A model generated the notes under the pieces. That model worked only from the letters and a program-made list of their open reading frames with translations, did not search any database and had not been told where the DNA came from. The translations under genes were made by a program, and so were the position numbers. From Cenococcum geophilum 1.58 (taxonomy: Eukaryota; Ascomycota; Dothideomycetes; Gloniales; Gloniaceae), in contig KV748275.1 in NCBI GenBank assembly GCA_001692895.1, positions 248,001-312,000 on the forward strand: a DNA stretch of 64,000 nt, in the 5' to 3' direction. Position 1 is the stretch's first letter, and each line of letters begins with the position of its first letter. This document shows positions 1 to 11,720 of this stretch, piece by piece.

Positions 1-1621
1 TAACTTTAAGCTCGCAAAATAGCTCCAAAAGGAAGGTTATATTATAACCCTAGGAGCTCCTTTCTAAGCATCTAATAAGTAGGAGATCGATAGTCTTATT
101 ATAAGAGGAGTCTTTAAATTTAAGAAGTATGACCCTACTAAGTTCGANNNAGTTNGTATCTTTAAGTTAAGAATNGTTAANNAGATTAANGNNNAAGCTA
201 CTAACGCCCTATTTAAGAAATTAAGGCTTATTATCTAAGGCTACAATAATAATAGCAAGGAGGTGATTTTTATGTAATCTCCCACGATTTAACGAGCTAG
301 TTAGTGAGTTATTATTGCGCTAGCTCCCTCCTTAATAAAGAATGGAATAGCGGTCTATTTGTAAGATATTACTTAGGCCTACACCTAATTAGAAACGCAC
401 CTTTAGCGCTTAATATTAGCATACCTTCTAGAGTAAATTCGCTACTAATATCCCAAAGATATAATTATGGTTGTACTTAAGCCGTTATATAAAATTACAG
501 AGGTAGGAACTTATTAGTGGGCTACCTATAGCAAGTACTATAAAGAGAAACTTTTAATAACTACATCTATATTTAATCTATATTTCCTTATTATAACTAC
601 GGGAACCCTATTTAGAATTGTTGGCATATAAACTAATAATATAATTATCTTAGGAGACGACTAATTCTTAGCCCTTAAAGAAGATAAGCTAGTAAAGGCA
701 AATCTAATAGCAAAGCTAAAGGAAAAGCTTAATTTAACAACACTATTGCTCTTTAATGGATGCATCCTCTCCCTAAACTAGGATTCCATTACTTTATACT
801 AGAAGGGTTAAGGTAAGAAGATTAACGTTATTAATATTAATTCTCTAAAGTAAGGATATATGGAGTAACGCGTTCGCGAAGCTTATATTGCTTCTATCTA
901 TTAACCTAAGGCTTTATTTAATCTCTTTGTTGCCGCCTAATACTAGGAACTAACTAAGGATGACGTTTTTACCCTAAATAAACGTCTTTCCTAGCAAATA
1001 AACCATCTTAATTAGGGACTACTCTATATGCCTATTAATCTTCCCACTGCTAAGCTCTTTGTATTTATTAATAGATTATTTATAAATAATAAAGATTTTA
1101 GCTCCTAGTTAGGATATAAGATTATTATCGCAAATAAATCTACTGGAGAGAATAACTTTATAATCTACGGTAACCTTATCTATTAGAGCTTAACTAAGAG
1201 TAAGTATATTACTTAAAGCGTTCTAGTGTTAGAGATATATAGAATAGTTAACGGAGTTAATATGGCAATTGCAATTGGAACTACCCTAAAGATAATTATA
1301 GATTAACTTAAACTTCTTATTATCCCTATAATCGTGCGCACCGACTTATATTCCCTTTATAAGTGTTTAGTTAAGCTTAGTACTATAAAGGAGAAGCGCC
1401 TTATAATTAATATTATAGCACTTCGGTAATCCTACAAGCGTTAAGAACTCTTTAAGATTTAATAGATTAATAGCTAAGATAACCTAGTAGATGTAATGAC
1501 GAAGGCGAACCTAAATAAGGCACTAGAGACGTTTATTAATATAAATACTCTATATATATAAGTTAAAGGTTAGGTTAAAAGGGAGTCCCTAGAAATTTCT
1601 TAGTTATGTAAGGTCTTAAGA
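1..1621 (+). pseudogene. Ty1/Copia polyprotein, C-terminal part (RT to RNase H), RIP-degraded
   Basis: Frame-by-frame reading gives a decayed Copia polyprotein that enters from outside the window. A weak RT section is followed by a region resembling the Copia RT active site (a degenerate IDDIIILGDD-like stretch near 635-662). A well preserved RNase H/C-terminal section follows: LLYMPINLPTAKLFVF near 1020, STGENNFIIYGN near 1143, and DNLVDVMTKANLNKALETF near 1480-1535, the usual Copia ending. Many TAA/TAG codons interrupt it, mostly where Trp or Gln would be expected, as RIP produces. The same protein is recognisable on the opposite strand at 62.3-64.0 kb. The sequence holds ambiguous bases at 148-194. 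Non-functional. Confidence 0.85.
148..194. other. ambiguous bases (N) in Copia copy
   Basis: Scattered N positions interrupt the repeat sequence, consistent with unresolved bases in a collapsed or polymorphic repeat. Confidence 0.95.
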
Positions 1622-2164
1622 TATCTAGGAACTTTAACCGGCGGTTAAAGTTATCTAATTAGTTAGATTCTCTTACTAAGACCTTTTTAGAGGGGTAGAC
1701 CCTGACTTAAACTAGCTAATTAGGATTTTCTATCCCCGGGATAGAAAATCGCTATTGGCTCGCTTACTACTAGCGCCTTAGCGGCCCTCCGAACAAGATA
1801 CCTACCTGTGACTCCTAAGTAAGAAAGCACTACGTCCTAAAAGGGAAATTTTAGGATAGTAAGACTTATGTTATAATGGCAATAGTAAGTAAGGAGGATT
1901 GATATTTATTCCGCTAGTTAAGCGGTATATATATAGAGATGGTAACTATAAAAGAAGAGTTGCTAGTGTTGGGAATAAAGGCAAGGGGTCACTATATAAG
2001 GTATATTGCCGTCACGTGTGGCAAGTTGCCGTCACGTGCCGCCACGGCACTAGCGTGGTGAGGAACTATAAGTTCCTTACCCCTTTCTTTAAGAATAACA
2101 AGAATAATAATTATTATACTATCTACGAACCGTAGCTACGTGATATTACCTTATATAACCAACA
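1622..2164 (+). repeat. 3' LTR of Copia copy 1
   Basis: The LTR begins TATCTAGGAACTTTAACC (originally TG...) directly after the Copia frame and ends CCAACA. It aligns with the inverted copy at 61800-62320, including shared blocks such as the paired ATTGCCGTCACGTG and TAGCGTGGTRAGGAAC segments. The copy is AT-shifted. The matching 5' LTR and target duplication lie outside the window, so the exact ends are inferred from the TG...CA rule and from the other copy. The short open frame inside it (1899-2135) is not a gene. Confidence 0.75.
1630..1652. repeat. palindromic module, copy 1 (AACTTTAACCGGCGGTTAAAGTT)
   Basis: A 23-bp palindrome near the start of the Copia LTR, preceded by CTAGG and followed by RTCTAATTAGTTAGAT. 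The same block occurs at 10237-10259, 27828-27850 and 62293-62315. Confidence 0.9.
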
Positions 2165-2836
2165 CCTATACTATATACTTTAACAGCTTCTTACTTTCTA
2201 GCGACTATAGTTTCTTACTATATTTATAGTATCTCTTTAATATATAACTTAGTCCTTTTTCTATTTCTTTATAGGTTGCTCCTACTTAGTACTATACTAA
2301 CTTAGCTTATTACCGCATCTTACGTTATTAAGTATCTTTAATATTGACCTGACCTGTAATCTAATTAATCTTTAGATTATATTTTTATAACTAAGGCATT
2401 CCTAATACTGCCTTATTATTTCCTAATAGTAATATATTAAAAGATATCTTAATTTGTCTCCCTTTAATAATTAACTAAATAGGTCCTATTTTAAGGTTAA
2501 TAATCCCTCCTCTATAGGCTATTAGATCTCCTAAAATTGTTACTAATAGGTAAGAGTACTCCTTTTTCTTGTGTAGTAACCCCATTCTTTTAACTGCTAT
2601 TAGTAAAATATAGTTCCTTATTACCCCACTATCTATTAATGCTTTAAACTATTAATCTTACTACTTAACTTATAAGTTTAGGTGTTGTCCTTAAATTCCT
2701 TTAAGGGTTTAAGGCTCTACTACTAGTTCCCTCTGGTCCCGTAGGCCTCTATTTTTCTTAACTATAGGCTACTTAATCTTATTTATACTTAGTCTACCTT
2801 TAGCTAATACTTAGTTTGCTTTTTATCTTTAATATA

Positions 2837-4686
2837 ACGTATTTAATCACCGAGACCGCTAGATCACCGAGACCGCCAAAATTTTCTTGGCACGACCACA
2901 TCGCCTACATCACGATATGTTACAACTATCTCACATAATATTGCTCCAATAAGAAGGTAGAGTTTAGCTTGCCCTTTAAGCCTACCATACTGGCCAATTT
3001 TGAAGCTATTAACGCGCTGCTGTAGCCTATAACGTTGATTACTAATAGCTATCTGATCGCGACCGAGGAATTACCTTTCAACTCGAAACTCCAGCTAACG
3101 GCCAAAAGCTTACCTTAACTGAAGAGCAGACGATTATCCAATATATCCTTAACCTAGATTAACGAGGATTCCCGCCCAGGAAGTGCAAGGTTATTAATAT
3201 GGCAGATAAACTATTAGCTACATAGGGTGGAGAGCTAGTGGGTAAGAAGTGGGTGGATAGATTTATAACGCGTTTAGATAAGCTTAAGATGGCATTCAAT
3301 TAAGCAAAAGATCGTTAGAGGATACTGCAGAAAGATCCAGAGATTATTGGCGCGTGGTTTAAGTTTATAGAGGAGACCAAAGCTAAGTACGGCGTTTACG
3401 ACGATGACATATACAACTTTAACGAGACTGGCTTCTAAATGGGCGTCATTGGGTCTATAAAAGTGGTCACTGGCGCTAAGAGACGTGCTTAGCCAGAGCT
3501 CATCCAACCAGGCGATTAAGAGTGGGTTACCGTTATTTAGAGTATCTGCGCCGCAGGGTACGCGATTCTACCGTTTATTATCTATAAAGGGCGCGTCTAT
3601 ATTTCTGCGTGGTACGAAGAAGTTAGGATACTATATAATTGGAAAATCTCTGTCTCTAAGAACGGCTGGACCAATAACGAGCTTGGAGTCGCGTGGTTGA
3701 AGCACTTTGACGCGTATATAAGGTCGCGTTAGGTAGGGGGGTACTGGTTGCTTATTCTCGACAGTCACGAGAGCTACTAGTCGCAGCTTTTTAAGGACTA
3801 CTGCCTTGAAAACAAGATCCTTACGCTCTATATGCCTGCCTATTTATTGTATATACTATAGCCTTTAGATGTAGTCTGCTTCGCGCCGTTAAAGCTAAAG
3901 TACTCCTAACGCGTTTGGGACTTAGCGCGTCACTAAGTCTTCCATATTAATAAGGAAGGCTTCTTACCGGCCTTTAAAAACGCGTTTTTTAACGTGTTTA
4001 CAACAGAGAACTGTCGAAAGGTGTTTAAGGCGTTAGGGATCGTTCCACTTGACGCGCAGACGGTACTTGACTGTCTTGAAGTACGGTTGCGTACCCCACC
4101 AGGACCCCCACCACTAGAGACGCCGTGGTAGTTAAAAACTCCAAGTAATACGCTTGAATTTAGATCGCAGTTAAAGCTAGTAAGTAACTCTTTTACTAGA
4201 TTACCAGGAACGGCCCAGTCTGGTTTTATGCAGTTAGTTAAGGGTGCTTAAAAAATAGTGCATGAGAACGAGCTAAAGACTGCCCGTATTGCTAAGCTTA
4301 AAGCGCAATTAGCAGTAATAACTAAGCGAAAAGGGCGTAAACGGAAGCGTCTCCAGATAGGTGGCACCTTAGAGTTTGGTATGATAGCTAATTAAGTAGC
4401 TGCTGAAGCGTCTATAACGGTTAAGAAGCCTTGGAGAGGTAGTGGTGGTAATGGTTAAGATTAGGCGCCGACGACTTAATGTCGCTGTGGGAAGTGCGGC
4501 GAGACTGGGCACAACGCGCGAACGTGTTAGTTAGATAGAGAGCCTTCTCCTAAGTCTGCTGCGAGTACGCAGTATATATTTTCAGATACTTCCTATAGTG
4601 ATAATGACGATTACGTAGATTGAGTTGGTCGTGCTAAGCATTTTTGGCGGTCTCGGTGATCTAGCGGTCTTGGTGATTAAATACGT
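2837..4686 (+). mobile_element. Fot1/pogo-type DNA transposon A, with TA target duplication
   Basis: The ends are long inverted repeats: ACGTATTTAATCACCGAGAC at the left and its reverse complement at the right (one mismatch). Each contains a doubled internal motif (ATCACCRAGACCGC twice). TA lies on both sides (2835-2836 and 4687-4688). Removing the element plus one TA restores the uninterrupted Gypsy sequence (AATATACTATAGATA) seen at about 11.4, 43.7 and 54.4 kb, which proves the boundaries. The 1850-bp length suits the Fot1 group. Confidence 0.93.
2916..4623 (+). pseudogene. pogo/Fot1 transposase (DDE_1), RIP-degraded
   Basis: The conceptual frame shows the order expected for Fot1/pogo transposases. 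There is a degenerate CENP-B-type helix-turn-helix region, then TEEQTIIQYILNLD, YNFNETGF (first catalytic Asp changed to Asn), LLILDSHESY (second Asp), and PLDVVCFAPLK (third). The tail is a basic segment plus a CCHC zinc knuckle, CGKCGETGHNARTC, ending NDDYVD-stop. About a dozen in-frame stops interrupt it, for example after NETGF where Trp is expected. Non-functional. The N-terminal boundary is approximate. Confidence 0.85.
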
Positions 4687-7600
4687 TACTATAGATATAT
4701 ATTTTCTAGGCATTTCTACTACTATCGTCTATCTAGGCATTCTTCTATAAGAAATCTTCCTGGCTAAAGTATTAAGTCCCTTTAGCTTTATCCCTTAACC
4801 CGCCGAAATTCGTCCACTTGGTATCGATAAGAATTAACCAATAAGACCATTGCAATTAAATCGTCGTGATTAGAAATATGAAGCCGTTGTAAAATTGGGC
4901 AGCGGCCACGGTTCCGGTGGTGGGCTTTTAGCGACCCGATTTGGTTAAACGTTATATTAAGTCGGCTGAACAAAGTCTATATCATTGGAAGTACGATTGG
5001 AGGGCATATTTGATAGTATTGTATTGATTAAATCTACTTAGGCTATACGCGTACTTCTCATTCTGGTGTTCCCGCACGGACCATATACTCAGTAGACGTC
5101 GGCGGGTTAAGGGATACTTCTACTAGATGCCAACTATATATATACTTAGCGTTCTTATATTTCGCCTTATCTAGTGCCTAATATATCCTTACTAGGTACT
5201 TCCGGTGCTTATTCTTTAGTGTTCTATATATATTATACGCATTATCTATATATGCAATTTATACTAATATATAATATACTTAGTGTCTTAGGTTAACTCT
5301 TAGCTTGTCTTTATTTTTAAGTTTAAACCTTCCTTATATTGATCTAAGCGTTACGACTTCGTTTATAGGTACTAAGATTTGCCTTTTGCTTCTCTCGTCC
5401 TCTAATTACTCCTTTAGATCCTTTAATATTATAATTAAGGCTCTTTTAATATAACTTATAGCCTTTTCTATAATTAGGTGGTCTGGGACAACTTTCTCGT
5501 CTAACTATATATAGAAATCTTCCTATTTATTATTGTGTTGCTATCTATACCACTTTTAGTATAACCCTTTAAGTGTGTACGGCTCGTCCATAAGGAAGTA
5601 TCTTTTTATTACTACGTTATAACAGCCTTTTATATGTCATTCTTTAAACCTAGTTAGGATCCCTAGATCCTCCTCTTATTCTAGCTTAGTAAGCTACTTA
5701 GCTCTTAGTATGCCTACTCTAGGCCTATTAGTAATTCTTTATATAAGTACTCTATCCCTTATACGACCTAGTATACTAGATCTTTTATTTAGTTTTTGGT
5801 CTTACTATAAGGTAATTCTTGCTCTAAATTCCTCTATAGTTTCTTTCTTTTCACGTCTTATAAGTGGATCCTTAAAGTCGTCTTACTTCTTAATCTTATT
5901 AATAGTCCTTATTTATATCTTAAAGTCTTAGTTCTATAGGATTCTTAATCCTAAGCTTACTTTTATCTCACGCTTAGCTCCTACCTTAGTCTAGCTAGAC
6001 TTAGGTATTTTTATCTTATCTTAAGAGTCCTAAACCTTACTTATTTTATCTTAAGAATCTTATACCTATAGGAAACTCTATCCCGAGCTTATTTGTATAT
6101 CTTTAAACTAAGCTACTGCTCTACTCTATTGGTTTTTGTCTATTATAGGTCCCTAGGTTTACCTTATCTTATCTTAAGAATCTTAGTTATCTCTTATCTT
6201 GTCTTAAGAATCTTAAGCCTTTAGCCTTTTACCTTTATTAAATACTAAAGTAGTTCGCTGTCCTACTTCTCTTACGTCTTATAAAACAATAGATATTATA
6301 TCTAGTAGGGTCTTAATCCCTACTAATGTTTCCTATTCTGTAGTAGAATTATCCTTTACCTCTTATATAACATTTCTAAGGTCTATATACTCCTAGTAAG
6401 CTGCCTTTATTGCCTTATCGTTATAGAATATTTCGCCTATATTAAATTTATCGTCTTTAATATCCGATCTGCGAACTAGTTTGTTAGTTCCTCTATATTC
6501 TAAGGATTTTAGCTCCTATAGCCAATAGCTTACACTATACTTAGTGTCTTTATAAATTTGGTATACGTTATTATAATAAAATATAAAACTTCTAACCAAA
6601 TATTCCTTTGTTCCTTGCAGTATACTATTATCCCTTTATACATATATATCTTCTACTAGTTTAGTTCCCTTTATTATATAATAACTCTAACTATCTTTAT
6701 AATCCCTTATAAAGTAACCTTATTTTCCATAATTTATATAAGCTTTATCTTTAAACTATTAACTTTGCTATAAAGTCCGCCTAAATATCTTCTACTGCTA
6801 AGATCCCTTATTTAGCCTCTGCTCCTTAGTCCTATAATTACTAAATTCTTAACCTTTAGGTTTCTATAGTTTCTTACTCTATCTCTTATAGGCTTCTTTA
6901 GTACTACTTAGGTCTATTAGCTCTGCGCTATACTATAGTTTCTAATTTAGCTTTAGTTATTGCGTACTTTGCGCCTTATATAACTATAGAACTCTATTCT
7001 AGCCTTTCTTAGCCTATTCCCTTTAGTAGATCCAATTATTAATCTTAATTACTTAATTTATTAGTTCCTATAGGGTGTCCACATCTTCTATTAGGATAAT
7101 TATATTCTAGACTTTAGCCTTAAGTCCTTATTTATACTGTGCTATAAGCGCCTTATTATTCTATTTAACTTATATCGCTAGTGTTTAGAACTACGTTATA
7201 TACTTAATTACTAAGGTTTATTATATAATATTTTAGAGTTTTCTTTCCGCTATAGTTACTGCCTCTAAGTCTCTAAATATTTATATAAGTTGCTCTATAA
7301 ACCCTTCTTAGCTTAAGAATATAAATCGTACCTCTTAGTTAGTGGTTGTTATTCTATTTACTTATATTTCCATAAGGTAAGGCTTAAACTACTTAAGTGC
7401 CCTTCCTAATAGGAATAGTCCCGCATATACTATTCAATCCATAGGTATTAGCAGCTTTGCTCCTTTTTATATTACCTTAAAGTATATTTACATAAGGAAT
7501 TCTTTAAGCTTTAATTTTTTCTCCTAAATACCTTTTAATTAATAGTAACTTAATCTTTGCCGCTCCTATCCTATTAACCCTTTCTTCTAGCACCGCATTA

Positions 7601-7937
7601 TTTGTTATTAATTAGTTAACTATTTTTTATAATTGTCCGACCGTTATGGGTTGTTAAGAGTTAGTATCTACTATACTAGTGTTTCCTTCTGTCCTTAAAG
7701 TAGTTGCCGCCTATTATGCAATGCGCTACCTATACCTGTGGTATGGGCTAGAGAGCTTATAAGGCATTCCAACCAGCAGCCCGTCCAGTCGCGAGACACT
7801 ACTGCTATCTTTTTAGTTTGTATGGCCGAGTGGGTTGGGCTTAGGCATAACACCGCCGTTAATGGCGTTATAGTAGCTGCTTTTAGTGGCATATTATTTG
7901 ACTTTTTATATTTAATACTGTAACTAGGTAGTAATTA

Positions 7938-8360
7938 TATAACGGAACCTTATAGCAGGTACTACGATAGGCTCGTTAATAGGCTAGGTGTGTAGGTAAT
8001 GCAAATAAAGTTAACAACGTAATAATAACTGGTGGAGTGGTTGCCTAATAAATTAACTCTAATTGTATTCTGAGAATTACTATAAGGAAGGAACTATCTA
8101 GGTAGGGACTGTAGTCCTTTAAATACACAACCGTACTCTTATAAAATCCTTCTTATACGTAATATACGTGTATTCTATTTGCTTTATTATAGATTATATA
8201 GATTATACAGATTATATAGATTATATTATATAACCTTAGTTATTATTCTTTATTATATAGCTCTATCGGCTCTATCTTAAACCGTACCTAGATTAACCAA
8301 CTAGCTTCTTCTAACTCTTCCCTAAGTAGTCGTAACATTATATTTAAAGCGTCCGTAATA
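7938..8360 (-). repeat. 5' LTR of Gypsy G3 copy c
   Basis: About 423 bp, beginning TATAACGGAACC (originally TGTAACGG) and ending GTCCGTAATA (originally CA). It matches the 425-bp LTRs at 49749-50173 and 57274-57698. The next five bases are AGCTT; the partner target duplication is not in the window. Confidence 0.85.
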
Positions 8361-10228
8361 AGCTTAATACGTCACTTATAAGACCTTCCTTAGTTTAAAA
8401 ATAACCTCCGCAATTAGTTCCAATAATAGACGATCCTAAAAGCACGAAATTTAGCCCTAGGTATACTACCTATAATAGAGCCAACTGTACCCTAGCTTTA
8501 TACTATAGAACTAAAGTTACCTCCCAAAATTAACGAGCTTATTACTACGGTATATAACGCCTCTATTAACCTATTACTATATTAACTTATTACCGTAAAG
8601 ACCGCTAGCGCCTATACGCTGCCTATTAACCTTTAAAGCTTAGGCTAGATTAATATAGCAGCCTTAGAAGTAAAAGAGAATAGGCTCTATTATAAAGGCC
8701 GCCTATTTATCCCTAACTTAGAAAATCTATAACGGCAACTAATTTAAATAGCCTATAACCTCCAATTAAGCGGCTACTTAGGTAAAAAAGAAACCTATAA
8801 GTTTCTTAGCCAATACTACTTCTGGCCAAAAATAATAAACTTAGTTAAATGCTTTATAGGCGCCTGCTATAGCCACAAGCACGCTAAGGCCTTTAATATA
8901 AAGTACTAAGGACTACTATACCCTCTACTAGTACCTATACAACGATGGGTAGATATCGCTATAGATTTCGTTATTAACCTACTACCCTATAAATAATATA
9001 GCCGTACCTATAATAATATCCTTATAATAATATGCTAACTTATAAAAGAGCGCCACTACGTCCCAACTAAAGGCGTAGCCGTTAGCGACGTTACTAACGC
9101 CTTTCTCCGCGAAGTTTACCGACTATATAGGTTACCTAACTTAATTACGTCCGACTAAGGTATATAATTTAACTCTAATATATAGAGACGAATCTGCTAA
9201 CGCCTTAGCATCTCCGTCAAGATATCTATATCCTTTTACTATAAAACTACTAAGTAACTGGAAAACGCTAATACTAGTATAAAAGCGTACCTATAATAGG
9301 TAGTTGCCTATAGTTAAGATAACTAGGTAGATTACCTCCTACTAGGTAAATTTATAGCGAATAACTACGTCTTAACCACTATAGGACTTACCCCGTTCTT
9401 CGTAAATAAGGGTTATTACCCCTAATCTAGCATAGAGCTACTAGAACCTATTAATAAGAAATTACTATATAGAAAACGCCTTAAAATACTACTTACCGAC
9501 TAGTATGCAAACTGTATAAAAAATCTACTTAACTACTATAAGGGAGAAATGGCCTAGGCCTAAGCAAAGTAGGCCTACTTTACTAACTATTATAGAACGC
9601 CACTACCAGAGATACGTGTTAGCGACTAGGTATAGCTAGATATACGCAATATCTCTATATAGAGGCCTATAAAGTTACTTAATTATAAGAACCTTGGCCC
9701 CTATCTAATTAAATAAGTTATTAATAGGGGAGCTATATATAAGCTAGAATTCCTACCTACCCTAGCTACCCGTGGGATATAGCCTATATTTTACCTATAG
9801 CTATTACACCTCTATTAACCTAACCCCTTACTAGGGCAGATATAGCCTAAACCCCTATTAGTACTAATCCGAGATAAGAACAAAAACGAGAACTATAAAA
9901 AGTGGACCGTTAAACGAATTATTAACTCTAAATACTTTAGTAAAGGTAGAGGACGATGGCTCTACTATAGAGCTATATATATAGGATTTAATATAAACTA
10001 GCTAGAATAGCAACTATAGGAAGACTTTAAAAATATAAAGGATCTAATTAGCGACTTTTACTATATAAACCTATAGAAACTAGGCCTAAGTAAAGACTTT
10101 ATACTTAATCCTCTATAGGAGCCCTTATAGAGTTAAACCGTTATATATTACTACCTAAGGGCAAATTGCTATTAAATGGCCGTTAGATTGCGGTAAAGTG
10201 TAATTATATAACCGGAATATCGTTAAAA
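8361..10228 (+). pseudogene. Ty3/Gypsy element G5, integrase and C-terminal part of pol
   Basis: Plus-strand remnants read as a Gypsy integrase. There is a zinc-binding section (YFWPKIINLVKCF near 8820), then the catalytic core starting RWVDIAIDFVINLLP near 8945. Next come HYVPTKGVAVSDVTNAFLREVYRLYRLPNLITSD (second catalytic Asp region, near 9053-9155) and FNSNI plus the following Glu region. A C-terminal chromo/GPY-like section with KNLGPYLI lies near 9690. RT and gag are absent to the left, where the G3 LTR abuts. TAA/TAG codons are frequent. This is a truncated, dead element whose 3' untranslated region continues into the next entry. Confidence 0.75.
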
Positions 10229-10618
10229 TGTCTAGTAACTTTAACCGGCGGTTAAAGTTGTCTAATTAGTTAGATTTTTAGATGCTAAGCCCTATTATAT
10301 AACGTTGTTTTAAGCCTTTAGCGATACCCCCCTTTTCTTCTTCTCTATACCTTAAGTGTCCCTTCTATATATATATAGTAACCACAGCGTTGCCGGAGCT
10401 CCGCCTCTATAGAAGGGGGGGTAGTATTATAGAACCCTACCGCAGGGGCCTCTATAGGAGAGCCCCGTGCTCTTATATACACCTCGCGTACAGCTTATAT
10501 CAGCTACGCGTAGGTATATTACCTCCTTACGCCCTTAATCCTTATAATTGATCGCGTAATATTTTATAGACTTCTTAAATACATACGCTTTGTAGCTACT
10601 ACCCTCGTCCCATAATAT
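10229..10618. other. retroelement 3' region / LTR scraps, no gene
   Basis: The stretch starts TGTCTAGTAACTTTAACC with palindromic module copy 2. It then holds a polypurine tract (AGAAGGGGGGG near 10411-10420) followed by TAGTATTATAGAACCC, which could be the start of the G5 3' LTR. No second LTR is present to fix boundaries. No coding potential seen. Confidence 0.5.
10237..10259. repeat. palindromic module, copy 2
   Basis: AACTTTAACCGGCGGTTAAAGTT, flanked by TCTAGT on the left and GTCTAATTAGTTAGAT on the right, the same context as at 1630, 27828 and 62293. Confidence 0.9.
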
Positions 10619-10980
10619 AAGCCGTTACTCTTAAAATCCTACTAAAAATTAGAAAACCCGCACTTTAATATCTTAATAACTACTTAATAATAAATTCTAA
10701 TAATTTGGATTTAGACTTTTATATATACTTTATAGCTTCTATTAAAGTTATATAGTAACTAGTTTAGTAGTTTTTAAGATATAGTAATTTGGTTTTATTT
10801 TAGCCCCTAAATTTTAATATCTTAAAATTACTAAACTAGTTACTATATAACTTTAATAGAAGCTATAAAGTATATATAAAAGTCTAAATCTAAATTATTA
10901 GAATTTATTATTAAGTGGTTGTTAAAATATTAAAGTATAGGTTTTCTAATTTTTGGTGGGGTTTTAAGGGTAACGGCTTG
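10619..10980. repeat. foldback / MITE-like inverted repeat, about 360 bp
   Basis: Two arms of about 160 bp are near-perfect reverse complements (10621-10782 and 10816-10978), with a loop of roughly 35 bp. The outer ends are AAGCCGTTACTCTTAAAA and its inverted counterpart TTTTAAGGGTAACGGCTT. The whole unit is AT-rich and non-coding and would form a very long hairpin. No clear target duplication could be recognised. Confidence 0.75.
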
Positions 10981-11511
10981 CTTAGGGTGACGGCTCGCCT
11001 AGCAAGTACGTTAGTAGGATATTAAAAGATATTAAAATTAGTCTTCCTTTAATAGTTAGCTAAATAGGTCCTATTTTAAGGTTAATTACGCCTCCGCTAT
11101 AGGCTATTAGATATATTAAAACTATTATTAATAGATATAGGTGCTCCTTTTATCTATATAGCAGCCCTATTCTTTTAATTATTAATAGGGATATATAGTT
11201 CCATATTTCTCTACTATCTATTAATACTTTAAACTTCTAATCTTACTAGTTAACTTATAAATTTACGTATTATTTTTAAACTCCTTTAAGGGTTTAAGGG
11301 TCTATTACTAGCTCCGTTAAGTTCTATAGGCCTCCTCTTTTCCTAACTATTAGTTTAATTCTAGTTATACTTAGTCTACTTTTAGCTAGTACTTTATTCA
11401 TTTCTTTTCTTTAATATACTATAGATATAATTCTTTAGATATTCCTACAACTATTATCTATTTATGTATTCTTCTATAAGGAATCTTTCTAGCTAAAGTA
11501 TTAAGTCGTTT
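10981..11511 (-). mobile_element. Gypsy G3 fragment
   Basis: A diverged piece of the G3 internal region. GATATTAAAAGATATTAAAA, CTAAATAGGTCCTATTTTAAGGTTAAT and TTTCTAGCTAAAGTATTAAGTC match the minus-strand G3 copies at about 2.4-4.8, 43.3-43.8 and 53.9-54.4 kb. It has no LTR and no open frame and marks the left edge of the gene island. Confidence 0.7.
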
Positions 11512-11625
11512 ATGTGACGGCTCGAACTATTAAAAAATATCTCGACAGAGGCTTAAATATATGCTTGCAAGATGAAGCGAATAAATGCTGTATTACGAAG
11601 ATACTAAGCTAAGGAGCAAGAGTGT
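11512..11625 (-). repeat. remnant of a G1-like Gypsy LTR
   Basis: On the minus strand this matches the 3' part of the G1 LTR: ATGCTGTATTACGAAGATACTAAGCTAAGG corresponds to the inverse of the G1 LTR segment at 22230-22265. The outer edge TGTGACGGCTCGAAC resembles the inverted LTR terminus TGTTACGGCTTAAAC. The rest of the element is missing. Confidence 0.55.
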
Positions 11626-11720
11626 ATTATAATAAAATCTGGGCTTTCAACCTAGCCGACAAGACAACTACAAACAAGACAACTGCATTTTAATTCAAGG
11701 GGTCTCGTACACTGTGATAC

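Larger units (their letters stand above)
2165..8360 (-). mobile_element. Ty3/Gypsy element, family G3, copy c (5' part, minus strand, interrupted)
   Basis: Sequence matching the two complete G3 elements at 39.1-48.7 and 49.7-57.7 kb runs on the minus strand from 7937 to 2165. It covers gag and the start of pol. The 5' LTR (7938-8360) is on the right. On the left the element stops where the Copia LTR begins, so its 3' half (most of RT, integrase, 3' LTR) lies outside the window or is lost. A pogo transposon at 2837-4686 interrupts it. The coding sequence is saturated with stop codons. The Copia insertion is therefore likely younger than this Gypsy copy. Confidence 0.8.
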
